This document shows, one piece after another, positions 47,242-60,500 of a stretch of DNA of 64,000 bases. A program made the translations under genes and the position numbers. The stretch is from NCBI GenBank assembly GCA_034190875.2, contig CM067345.1, forward strand, positions 29,712,845 through 29,776,844, read 5' to 3'. Below the pieces are notes generated by a model. The model was not told the DNA's origin and did no database searches. It saw only the letters and a list, made by a program, of their open reading frames with translations. This DNA comes from Urechis unicinctus (lineage: Eukaryota; Annelida; Polychaeta; Xenopneusta; Urechidae). Within the stretch, counting starts at the first letter, position 1, and every line of letters starts with the position of its first letter.

Positions 47242-48520
47242 AGAATCGACGATCTGGTCGAAAATATTCAGTGGTCGCTCGAGCACAAGGAGCAATACAG
47301 TGGTCGCCATTCCATACGTATTGCTGGTGTTACAAAGATCATGTTAAAAGCCAGACAAACGAAGAAAGGTAAATTAATCCAGGATGCGTGGACATATGAT
47401 GGACGTATGGTATTAAAGGATGACAAGATAACAACGAATTTCAAGGAACTGATGCAACTTAGTTGTATATGGTAGAAGTAGGTCATCCGGATGTCGACCG
47501 GTAACACCCACGCGAGTCCGGATTGGGCCCCAATAAACATACAATCGCCAATAAGTTCAATGATGTTTTTGATAAATTGAGACCTGACCTGACTAAGTAA
47601 ATAGTAATGAGCCGCAGAGTTTTAAACACGGTGATCCTAAGCTTTTTTTTTTACAGAATACAGACCAATATCAATTCTTCCTGTCTTCTCAAAAATTTCA
47701 GAGCGGTTAATGTATAATCCAAAGTTATTCTTTTGAAATAACAACAACGTGATACACCCCCATCTATTTGGTTTCAGGAACAATCTCCCCACTCACATGG
47801 CAGTGCCGTTACTTATAGATAAAATAACAGAGACCCTGGACAACAAAGAACATGTAATGACCTTCAATCTTAATCATGCAAACGCTTTTGATACAGTCGA
47901 TCATACCATACTTCTAACGAGCTATCTTACAAGGAGTAGCTCTAAACTGGTTGACATGTTATCTTAATGATAGACAACAGCTATAATGTAATGGAGTGAA
48001 GTCCACCAGTTCAAAGTTACATATGGGGTTCCCCGGGGATCAATGTTAGGACCCCTTTTGTTTTCAATTCACATTTATGACCTTCTAGCTGTTTCCCAAC
48101 ACCTATATACAATAATGTTTGCTGTTGATACCAGAATGTTCTTGTAAGGCAATAACCTGTAATGTATCGAGACTGAAATGAATGCTGATATACGTTTCCA
48201 CATGGATTAAACCAAAATTAGTTATCTCTGAATATACTTAAATGCTACTGTATGTTATTCGTCAAACAAGCATCAACTTATAATTACATCAACAGAATAT
48301 ACATTGACTAGGCTACCTTGAAAACTGTTCACGAAAATAAACTTCTGGACCATAAATTAACATGGAAGGTATATATTCGCCACATAAGTAAGAAAACATC
48401 TAAAAACATAGGAATAGTTCCAAAGTTGTGCAACATTCTAAATCGCAAAACTTTAACCAAGTTTTATTACACGCGTATATACCCATATGTATTGAAATCT
48501 AGTACTTATAGGGAGTACAT
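47242..48520 (+). mobile_element. Internally deleted LINE fragment (ORF1 tail + RT)
   Basis: The 47242-47475 frame reads RIDDLVENIQWSLEHKEQYS, GRHSIRIAGVTKIMLKARQ, then KGKLIQDAWTYDGRMVLKDD, which fits the C-terminal half of L1-like ORF1 proteins with an internal deletion. From 47655 come RT pieces: YRPISILPVFSKISERLMYN, HPHLFGFRNN, THMAVPLLIDKITETLDN, NAFDTVDHTILL, then in other frames LNDRQQ, YGVPRGSMLGPLLFSI and MFAVDTRMF. The catalytic FADD is FAVD, so the RT would be inactive even without the several frame breaks. The endonuclease region is missing between the two parts. The RT style is CR1/Jockey-like, different from the 21.5-25.6 kb element. Confidence 0.85.
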
Positions 48521-48582
48521 ACCACACATGAGGGAGGTAGAAATTACGACGACGGCGATTTTCCAACTGGCATGTGACGTCA

Positions 48583-48695
<113 letters not shown>

Positions 48696-48817
48696 TATAT
48701 ATTCATGTTTGACAATGGCAGCATTGAAATGACGACTGGCATGTTCTGTATAGGCCGAGCTATCTAGCGTCTCCACGCCTGCCTTGTTTTCGTCATTAAC
48801 GGCCACGATAAAGATCG

Positions 48818-49050
48818 GATCCAGCGATGCTTAGTGGCGTGGATCCAGCAATGCTTAGTGGCTTGGTTACAGCAATGCTAAGTGGCATGGATCCAGCAAT
48901 GCTTAGTGGCGTGGATCCAGCGATGCTTAGTGGCGTGTATCCAGCAATGCTTAGTGGCTTGGTTAGTAATGCTAAGTGGCATGGATCCAACAATGCTGAG
49001 TGGCGTAGTTGCAACAATGCTTATTGGCGTGGATTCAGCAGGTATATAGA
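48818..49050. repeat. 24-bp minisatellite
   Basis: About nine units of GCGTGGATCCAGCAATGCTT then AGTG; GGATCC in many units. Frames MLSGVDPA and SIAGSTPL are by-products. Confidence 0.92.
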
Positions 49051-49474
49051 TCAGTGAATCCAGGCAATCGAGTGCAAACATTCATGAGCTCAAAACAAAA
49101 TTGCTAGCATACCATTTATCCCCACTCACTATGCTGACGATAACCAGCGCTTTGTTCAGTTTATTGTCTCGTAGGCTTGAAACAAATTAACGACGCACTG
49201 AAGTTCATCCTGCTTACATTGTTGCTGATATAATTGCCCGACACGGTAAATGGAAGTAAGCCTCTATCATCCATGATCATCTAACCCTCAGTCACACCGG
49301 GAATACGCTACACATATTCTGTTCCTCAATACCTCACACTAACAGCTGCTTAACGCAACCCAGATAATTAAGGCGAATAGGCTTATTGCTGGCATCAACG
49401 AGTTTGTCTAGTTAGTCAACGAGGACCATTGATGGGAACGTATTATTGGCAAAGAGTGTATAGCTTTTCACTAT

Positions 49475-50000
49475 AGGGTTCACTTCGAGTGGCTCTGTGG
49501 TGATCGCTTCGCTAACTGTATTACACTGCAGTCGTTCGGTGCCGAAACCGAGGTATAAGCAAAAGCACATGGGAATACTGCGATTAATGAGGGCGGGAAA
49601 AATGTCGTTTCGCAGAGCCTTTCCGCTGCCAAAACACGTCGGACACAGGCTTAAAAATTGATTAGTTGCTATCATAGACGCAAAAAGTGCCGCATCAGCT
49701 TCAACGAAGTGCTGTACCGGCAAGGTGTCGTATCGCCTCGAAACCGTCCGCGCTGTAGATGGTAATATTAGATTGTCAACATCCTTTTAGAACGAGGGGA
49801 CTGGCCGTAGATGGACTTTAACATTTTTTGGCTTGCTAGGGATATGTGAAGATCTCGAACATTGCGTTCATAGATTCGCTTAGCTGTGCGGAAATTACAA
49901 GAAATACAATGCCGTCATCAGGCGACGATACAATGAAATCAACAAAAGCACGTGGGATTGATGATCCGTCGTCTCGGGGTCGGATCCTGTTAAAGACATG
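49475..50000. repeat. Interspersed repeat of about 0.5 kb, distant diverged copy
   Basis: Same landmarks as 4546-5095 at clearly lower identity: GGTTCACTTCGAGTGGCTCT, CGTCGGACACAGGC, AATGCCGTCATCAGGCGACG, CAACAAAAGCACGTGGGATT. This copy lies 44 kb away, so the family is dispersed and older than the local duplications. Confidence 0.75.
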
Positions 50001-51010
50001 GAGTCATCTGATTGGTCAAGGCTTCCACGGCTCCGAATTAAAGGGGCGCTATGACAAAGCAACGCAGCGAAGCGATACACTCTTTGCTATTGGTATATCG
50101 GACGCATAACGCGGGGGCTTTTGTTATGGGTTACGAGACATTCTTCACGCGAGTCTATTTACAGCTTTCAGTTATCATTGCCTCGCCCTATGCAGCAACA
50201 GGGGCGAAAAAGATGAGCCAATTAACGCCATTATGATGCAAAAGCAACAGGGGTTCGGTTTACCGACACTGCGTTATGATAGAGTCATCAATCAGAGTCT
50301 ATTATTCCAAAACCATCGGTCAAGGTCATAAACCGGAGAATTATAACATCCCGGCCCAGATTTGGTTACAGTTTGTCAAGTTGCTTAGCGTTTACTATCG
50401 TTCGGAGAATTAATCAACATTTCTGAACATTCACAACAAAAACAAGTGATATATACGCGTGAGGGATATTGATGCTGTGACGTAAGTGTGACGTAAGTGT
50501 GACGTAAGTGTGACGTAAGTATTGATGGACGCACACACCGGTTGAACGCTCGTCACGCCGCCTGAGCTATATCCTCCGCCCTAAACAGCTGCTGTACGAC
50601 TGCTGTACATGACGAACAGAGAACTATACGGACACTTTATGTTTGCACTGTTACCTCCAATCAATGTTGTGTTGTTACGTAGGGCGATTGTATGCCGCAG
50701 TGCCACATGAGGGGGTCATTATTCGATATGACTCGATTGTATTCAATTAAAATAAAACATACACTTGGGTCATGACATATTAACAAGCACAGTAAATGTT
50801 TGAACGTGGATAACTGAAGCCTGAACGGACAAAGAGGCAAACACGAGCATATGTTACCAGCCAATGTGAGTAACATTTGCTATGCGATAGAAAGCTGTCG
50901 GCCCTGTAGAACACAGTGAGTAGACTCCTGCTGCTGAATGTTCACGTATGTGACTAGAGAGAACCAGCCAATGCTTGTTAAACAGTTCAAACATATACTT
51001 ACAAACGTGC
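50001..51010. other. Spacer, no supported gene
   Basis: Includes four direct 11-bp repeats GTGACGTAAGT at about 50479-50520. No recognisable gene. Confidence 0.5.
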
Positions 51011-51013
51011 CTA

Positions 51014-51298
51014 AATACATACATACATACATACATACATACATACATACATACATACATACATACATACATACATACATACATACATACATACACACAC
51101 AGACACACACACACACACACACACACATACATACATACATACATACATACATACATACATACATACATACATACATACATACATACATACATACATACAG
51201 ACATACAACACATACATACATACATACATACATACATACACATACATACATACATACATACATAGACATACATACATACATACATACACATACATACA

Positions 51299-51352
<54 letters not shown>

Positions 51353-51440
51353 TACATACATACATACATACATACATACATACATACATACATACATACA
51401 TACATACATACATACATACATACATACATACATACATACG
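51014..51440. repeat. CATA/CA microsatellite
   Basis: Alternating blocks of (CATA)n and (CA)n with isolated CAGA changes. Frames HTYIHTYI and MYVCMYVC are artefacts. Confidence 0.98.
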
Positions 51441-51599
51441 ATCAAAAATATCAGAGAGAATGGTCAAAAGCATTCGTATCACTATTTATACCTCCCAAGC
51501 GGATGTCCGTAATCATGCAGCAGACATATGACATGTACACGAGACAGCGTCCATCTAATGGGTCACATTCGACCACATCAAGTCTACCGTTAAGTGTTT

Positions 51600-54500
51600 C
51601 GATATTGGAGCCTTATCGATATGATATCCGAGTTCAATCGGAATGCTCCCATGAGATGCGACAGCCTGCTCTGAAAATATTATCCCGTCAGATGCATTGG
51701 TAACAAAGAATGCTCCCGTCAGATGCTACGCTCTGTTCAAATAGAATGCTCCCGTCAGATGCTACAGCTCTGTTCAAACAGAATGCTCCATTTTAATGTA
51801 CTGCCTTGTTCAAACCGAATGCTCCCGTTTGATGTACTGCCTTGTTCAAACAGAATATTTCCGTTTGATGTACTGCCTTGTTCAAACAGAATGCTCCCGT
51901 TTGATGTACTGCCTTGTTCAAACAGAATGCTCCCGTTTGATATACTGCCTTGTTCAAACAGAATTCCCCCGTTTGATGTACTGCCTTGTTCAAACAGAAT
52001 ACTCCCGTTTGATGTACTGCCTTGTTCAAACAGAATGCTCCCGTTTGATGTACTGCCTTGTTCAAACAGAATGCTCCCGTTTGATGTACTGCCTTGTTCA
52101 AACAGAATGCTCCCGTTTGATGTACTGCCTTGTTCAAACAGAATGCTCCCGTTTGATGTACTGCCTTGTTCAAACAGAATGCTCCCGTTTGATGTACTGC
52201 CTTGTTCAAACAGAATGCTCCCGTTTGATGTACTGCCTTGATCAAACAGAATATTTCCGTTTGATGTCTGCCTTGATCAAACAGAATGCACCCGTTTGAT
52301 GTACTGCCTTGTTCAAACAGAATTCCCCCGTTTGATGTACTGCCTTGTTCAAACAGAATGCTCCCGTTTGATGTACTGCCTTGTTCAAACAGAATGCTCC
52401 CGTTTGATGTACTGCCTTGATCAAACAGAATATTTCCGTTTGATGTACTGCCTTGATCAAACAGAATGCTCCCGTTTGATGTACTGCCTTGATCAAACAG
52501 AATGCTCCCGTTTGATGTACTGCCTTGATCAAACAGAATATTTCCGTTTGATGTCTGCCTTGATCAAACAGAATGCACCCGTTTGATGTACTGCCTTGAT
52601 CAAACAGAATATTTCCGTTTGATGTACTGCCTTGATCAACAAACAGAATGCTCAAACCCGTTTTTGATGTACTGCCTTGATCAAACAGAATATTTCCGTT
52701 TGATGTACTGCCTTGTTCAAACAAATGCTCCCGTTTGATGTAATGCCTTGATCAAACAGAATATTTCCGTTTGATGTACTGCCTTGATCAAACAGCTCCC
52801 GTTTGATGTATGCCTTGATCAAACAGAATATTTGATGATGTCTGCCTTGATCCACCCGTTTGATGTACTGCCTTGATCAAACAGAATATTTCCGTTTGAT
52901 GTACTGCCTTGATCAAACAGAATATTTCCGTTTGATGTACTGCCTTGTTTCAAACAGAATTATTCCCGTTTGATGTACTGCCTTGTTCAAACAGAATGCC
53001 CCCGTTTGATGTACTGCCTTGCCTTGTTCAAACAGAATGCTCCCGTTTGTACTGCCTTACTGCTCCCGTTTTGTACTGCCTTGTTCAAACAGAATTCCCC
53101 CGTTTGATGTACTGCCTTGTTCAAACAGAATTCCCCCGTTTGATGTACTGCCTTGTTCAAACAGAAATGTACTGCCTTGTTCCAGTTTGATGTACTGCCT
53201 TGATCAAACAGAATATTTCCGTTTGATGTACTGCCTTGTTCAAACAGAATTCCCCCGTTTGATGTACTGCCTTGTTCAAACAGAATTCCCCCGTTTGATG
53301 TACTGCCTTGTTCAAACAGAATTCCCCCGTTTGATGTACTGCCTTGTTCAAACAGAATGCCCCCGTTTGATGTACTGCCTTGATCAAACAGAATGCTCCC
53401 GTTTGATGTACTACCTTGTTCAAACAGAATTCCCCCGTTTGATGTACTGCCTTGTTCAAACAGAATTCCCCCGTTTGATGTACTGCCTTGTTCAAACAGA
53501 ATTCCCCCGTTTGATGTACTGCCTTGATCAAACAGAATATTTCCGTTTGATGTACTGCCTTGTTCAAACAGAATTCCCCCGTTTGATGTACTGCCTTGTT
53601 CAAACAGAATGCTCCCGTTTGATGTACTGCCTTGATCAAACAGAATGCTCCCGTTTGATGTACTACCTTGTTCAAACAGAATTCCCCCGTTTGATGTACT
53701 GCCTTGTTCAAACAGAATGCTCCCGTTTGATGTACTGCCTTGATCAAACAGAATATTTCCGTTTGATGTACTGCCTTGATCAAACAGAATATTTCCGTTT
53801 GATGTACTGCCTTGATCAAACAGAATGCTCCCGTTTGATGTACTACCTTGTTCAAACAGAATTCCCCCGTTTGATGTACTGCCTTGTTCAAACAGAATTC
53901 CCCCGTTTGATGTACTGCCTTGTTCAAACAGAATGCTCCCGTTTGATGTACTGCCTTGATCAAACAGAATGCTCCCGTTTGATGTACTGCCTTGTTCAAA
54001 CAGAATTCCCCCGTTTGATGTACTGCCTTGTTCAAACAGATGCTCCCGTTTGATGTACTGCCTTGATCAAACAGAATATTTCCCGTTTTGATGTACTGCC
54101 TTGATCAAACAGAATATCCCCGTTTGATGTACTGCCTTGATCAAACAGAATATTCCCGTTTGATGATGCCTTGATCAAACTTCCGCCTGCCTTGATCAAA
54201 CAGAATATTTCCGTTTGATGTACTGCCTTGATCAAACAGAATGCCCCCGTTTGATGTACTGCCTTGTTCAAACAGAATTCCCCCGTTTGATGTACTGCCT
54301 TGATCAAACAGAATATTTCCGTTTGATGTACTGCCTTGTTCAAACAGAATGCTCCCGTTTGATGTACTGCCTTGATCAAACAGAATTCCCCCGTTTGATG
54401 TACTGCCTTGTTCAAACAGAATGCTCCCCCGTTTGATGTACTGCCTTGTTCAAACAGAATTCCCCCGTTTGATGTACTGCCTTGTTCAAACAGAATATTT

Positions 54501-57500
54501 CCGTTTGATGTACTGCCTTGTTCAAACAGAATATTTCCGTTTGATGTACTACCTTGTTCAAACAGAATTCCCCCGTTTGATGTACTGCCTTGTTCAAACA
54601 GAATTCCTTGATCCGTTTGATGTACTGCCTTGATCAAACAGATTTCCGTTTGATGTACTGCCTTGATCAAACAGAATATTTCCGTTTGATGTAATCAAAC
54701 AGAATATTTCCGTTTGATGTACTGCCTTGATCAAACAGAATATTTCCGTTTGATGTACTGCCTTGATCAAACAGAATATTTCCGTTTGATGTACTGCCTT
54801 GATCAAACAGAATATTTCCGTTTGATGTACTGCCTTGATCAAACAGAATATTTCCGTTTGATGTACTGCCTTGATCAAACAAACAGAATATTTCCGTTTG
54901 ATGTACTGCCTTGATCAAACAGAATTCCCCCGTTTGATGTACTGCCTTGATCAAACAGAATATTTCCGTTTGATGTACTGCCTTGATCAAACAGAATATT
55001 TCCGTTTGATGTACTGCCTTGATCAAACAGAATATTTCCGTTTGATGTTTGATGTACAGAATTCCCCCGTTGCTTGTTCAAACATTTCCGTTTGATGTAC
55101 TGCCTTGATCAAACAGAATTCCCCCGTTTGATGTACTGCCTTGTTCAAACAGAATTCAAACCCGTTTGATGTACTGCCTTGATCAAACAGAATATTTCCG
55201 TTTGATGTACTGCCTTGATTCCCGTTTGATGTACTGCCTTGATCAAAAGAATTCCCCCGTTTGATGTACTGCCTTGTTCAAACAGAATCCCCGTTTGATG
55301 TACTGCCTTGATCAAACAGAATTCCCCCGTTTGATGTACTGCCTTGATCAAACAGAATTCCCCCGTTTTGATGTACTGCCTTGATCAAACAGAATATTTC
55401 CGTTTGATGTACTGCCTGCCGTTTGATGTACTGCCTTGATCAAAACAGAATTTTCCGTTTGATGTACTGCCTTGATCAAACAGAATATTTCCGTTTGATG
55501 TACTGCCTTGATCAAACAGAATTCCCCCGTTTGATCAAACAGAACCGTTTGATGTACTGCCTTGTTCAAACAGAATATTCCCGTTTGATGTACTGCCTTG
55601 ATCAAAAACAGATATCCCCCGTTTGATGTACTGCCTTGATCAAACAGAATATCCCCCGTTTGATGTACTGCCTTGATCAAACAGAATATTCCCGTTTGAA
55701 TTCAAACAGAATGCCCCCGTTTGATGTACTGCCTTGATCAAACAGAATATTTCCGTTTGATGTACTGCCTTGATCAAACAGAATTCCCCCGTTTGATGTA
55801 CTGCCTTGTTCAAACAGAATATTTCCGTTTTGACTGCCTTGTACTGCCTTGATCAAACAGAATATCCCCCGTTTGATGTACTGCCTTGATCAAACAGAAT
55901 GCCCCCGTTTGATGTACTGCCTTGATCAAACAAATTCCCCCCGTTTGATGTACTGCCTTGATCAAACAGAATATTTCCGTTTGATGTTGCCTTGTTCAAA
56001 CAGAATTCCCCCGTTTGATGTACTGCCTTGTACTCCCTTTCAAACAGAATTCCCCCCCGTTTGATGTACTGCCTTGTTCAAACCCCGTTTGATGTACTGC
56101 CTTGATCAAACAGAATGCTCCCCGTTTGATGTACTGCCTTGTTCAAACAGAATGCCCCCGTTTGATGTACTGCCTTGTTCAAACAGAAATGCCCCCGTTT
56201 GATGTACTGCCTTGATCAAACAGAATATTCCCGTTTGATGTACTGCCTTGTTCAAAACAGAATTCCCCCCGTTTGATGTACTGCCTTGTTCAAACAGAAT
56301 TCCCCGTTTGATGTACTGCCTTGATCAAACAGAATTTCCGTTTGATGTACTGCCTTGATCAAACAGAATTCCCCCGTTTGATGTTTCCGTTTGATGATGT
56401 ACTGCCTTGATCAAACAGAATTCCCCCGTTTGATGTTGCCTTGATCAAACAGAATATCCCCCGTTTGATGCCTTGATCAAACAGAAATCCCCCGTTTGAT
56501 GTACTGCCCTTGATCAAACAGAAATTTCCCCCGTTTGATGTACTGCCTTGTTCAAACAGAATTCCCCCGTTTGATGTACTGCCTTGATCAAACAGAATGC
56601 TCCCGTTTGATGTACTACCTTGTTCAAACAGAATTCCCCCGTTTGATGTACTGCCTTGTTCAAACAGAAATTCCCGTATGCCTTCCGAATTCCCGTTTGA
56701 TGTACTGCCTTGATCAAACAGAAATATACTGCCTTGATCCCGTTTGATGTACTGCCTTGATCAAACAGATATCCCCCGTTTGATGTACTGCCTTGATCAA
56801 ACAGAATATTCCCGTTTGATGTACTGCCTTGATCAAACAGAGAATGCCCCGTTTGATGTACTGCCTTGATCAAACAGAATAGAATTCCGTTTGATGTACT
56901 GCCTTGATCAAACAGAATATTTCCGTTTGATGTACTGCCTTGATCAAACAGAATGCTCCCGTTTGATGTACTGCCTTGTCAAACAGAATGCTCCCGTTTG
57001 ATGTACTGCCTTGTTCAAACAGAATTCCCCCGTTTGATGTACTGCCTTGCCTTTCAAACAGAATATTCAAACAGAATTCCCCGTTTGATGTACTGCCTTG
57101 TTTCAAACAGAATTCCCGTTTGATGTACTGCCTTGATCAAACAGAATATTTCCGTTTGATGTATTTCAAACGAATATTTTTGATGTACTGCCTTGATCAA
57201 ACAAATATTTCCGTTTGATGTACTGCCTTGATCAAACAGAATATTTCCGTTTGATGTACTGCCTTGATCAAACAGAATATTTCCGTTTGATGTACTGCCT
57301 TGCCGTTTTGACTGCCTTTCAAAAACAGAATATTTCCGTTTGATGTACTGCCTTGTTCAAACAGAATATTTCCCCGTTTGATGTACTGCCTTGATCAAAC
57401 AGAATATTTCCGTTTGATGTACTGCCTTGTTCAAACAGAATTCCCCCGTTTGATGTACTGCCTTGATCAAACAGAATTCCCCCGTTTGATGTACTGCCTT

Positions 57501-60500
57501 GTTCAAACAGAATGCTCCCGTTTGATGTACTGCCTTGTTCAAACAGAATTCCCCCGTTTGATGTACTGCCTTGTTCAAACAGAATTCCCCCGTTTGATGT
57601 ACTGCCTTGTTCAAACAGAATATTTCCGTTTGATGTACTGCCTTGTTCAAACAGAATTCCCCCGTTTGATGTACTGCCTTGTTCAAACAGAATATTTCCG
57701 TTTGATGTACTGCCTTGATCAAACAGAATATTTCCGTTTGATGTACTGCCTTGATCAAACAGAATATTTCCGTTTGATGTACTGCCTTGATCAAACAGAA
57801 TATTTCCGTTTGATGTACTGCCTTGATCAAACAGAATATTTCCGTTTGATGTACTGCCTTGATCAAACAGAATATTTCCGTTTGATGTACTGCCTTGATC
57901 AAACAGAATATTCCGTTTGTTGATGTACTGCCTTGATCAAACAGAATATTTCCGTTTGATGTACTGCCTTGTTCAAACAGAATATCCCCGTTTGATGTAC
58001 TGCCTTGTTCAAACAGAATATTTCCGTTTGACTGCCTTGTACAGAATATTTCCCTTGATGTACTGCCTTGATCAAACAGATTCCCCCGTTTGATGTACTG
58101 CCTTGTTCAAACAGAATATTTCCGTTTGATGTACTGCCTTGATCAAACAGAATATTTCCGTTTATGTACCCCCCGATCAAACAGAATTTTGATGTACTGC
58201 CTTGATCAAACAGAATATTTCCGTTTTGATGTACTGCCTTGATCAAACAGAATATTTCCGTTTGATGTACTCCTTGTTCATCAACAGAATATTTCCGTTT
58301 GATGTACTGCCTTGATCAAACAGAATATTCCCGTTTGATGTACTGCCTTGTTCAAACAGAATTCCCCCGTTTGATGTACTGCCTTGATCAAACAGAATAT
58401 TTCCGTTTGATGTACTGCCTTGATCAAACAGAATTCCCCCGTTTGATGTACTGCCTTGATCAAACAGAATATTTCCGTTTGATGTACTGCCTTGATCAAA
58501 CAGAATATTCCCCCGTTTGATGTACTGCCTTGATCAAACAGAATGATGTACTGCCTTGATCAAACAGAATTCCCCCGTTTGATGTACTGCCTTGATCAAA
58601 CAGATATGCCCCCCGTTTGATGTACTGCCTTGATCAAACAGAATTCCCCCGTTTGATGTACTGCCTTGATCAAACAGAATATTTCCGTTTGATGTACTGC
58701 CTTGATCAAACAGAATATTTCCGTTTGATGTACTGCCTTGTTCAAACAGAATCCCCCGTTTGATGTACCCCTTTTGAATCCCCCGTACTGCCTTGTTCAA
58801 ACAGAATTCCCCCGTTTGATGTACTGCCTTGTTCAAACAGAATGCACCCGTTTGATGTACTGCCTTGTTCAAACAGAATGCTCCCGTTTGATGTACTGCC
58901 TTGATCAAACAGAATATTTCCGTTTGATGTACTGCCTTGTTCAAACAGAATGCTCCCGTTTGATGTACTGCCTTGATCAAACAGAATGCACCCGTTTGAT
59001 GTACTGCCTTGTTCAAACAGAATGCTCCCGTTTGATGTACTGCCTTGATCAAACAGAATGCACCCGTTTGATGTACTGCCTTGTTCAAACAGAATGCTCC
59101 CGTTTGATGTACTGCCTTGATCAAACAGAATGCACCCGTTTGATGTACTGCCTTGATCAAACAGAATACTCCCGTTTGATGTACTACCTTGTTCAAACAG
59201 AATTCCCCCGTTTGATGTACTGCCTTGTTCAAACAGAATATTCCCGTTTGATGTACTGCCTTGATCAAACAGAATATTTCCGTTTGATGTACTGCCTTGA
59301 TCAAACAGAATATTTCCGTTTGATGTACTGCCTTGATCAAACAGAATATTTCCGTTTGATGTACTGCCTTGATCAAACAGAATATTTCCGTTTGATGTAC
59401 TGCCTTGATCAAACAGAATATTTCCGTTTGATGTACTGCCTTGTTCAAACAGAATTCCCCCGTTTGATGTACTGCCTTGATCAAACAGAATATTTCCGTT
59501 TGCCTTTGATCAAACAGAATTCCCCCGTTTGATGTACTGCCTTGATCAAACAGAATATTTCCGTTTGATGTACTGCCTTGCCTTGATCAAACAGAATATT
59601 CCCGTTTGATGTACTGCCTTGTCAAACAGAATTGCCCCCCGTTTGATGTACTGCCTTTGATCAAACAGAATTCCGTTTGATGTACTGCCTTGTTCAAACA
59701 GAAACCCGTTTGATGTACTGCCTTGATCAAACAGAATATTTCCGTTTGATGTACTGCCTTGATCAAACAGAATATGTTTCCGTTTGATGTACTGCCTTGT
59801 TCAAACAGAACAGAATTCCCCCCGTTTGATGTACTGCCTTGATTACTGTACTGCCTTGATCAAACAGAATATTTCCGTTTGATGTACTGCCTTGATCAAA
59901 CAGAATATTTCCGTTTGATGTACTGCCTTGATCAAACAGAATTTTCCGTTTGATGTACTGCCTTGATCAAACAGAATATTTCCGTTTGATGTACTGCCTT
60001 GATCAAACAGAATCCCCCGTTTGATGTACTGCCTTGATCAAACAGAATATTTCCGTTTGATGTACTGCCTTGATCAAAACAGAATATTTCCGTTTGATGT
60101 ACTGCCTTGATCAAACTTTCCGTTTGATGACTGCCTTGATCAAACAGAAATTACTGCCCCGTTTGATGTACTGCCTTGATCAAACAGAATATTCCCCCGT
60201 TTGATGTACTGCCTTGATCAAACAGAAATTCCCCGTTTGATGTACTGCCTTGTTCAAACAGAATATTTCCGTTTGATGTACTGCCTTGATCAAACAGAAT
60301 ATTTCCGTTTGATGTACTGCCTTGTTCAAACAGATTTCCCCCGTTTGATGTACTGCCTTGATCAAACAGAATATTTCCGTTTGATGTACTGCCTTGATCA
60401 AACAGAATTCCCCCGTTTGATGTACTGCCTTGATCAAACAGAATTCCCCCGTTTGATGTACTGCCTTGATCAAACAGAAATCCCCCGTTTGATGTACTGC

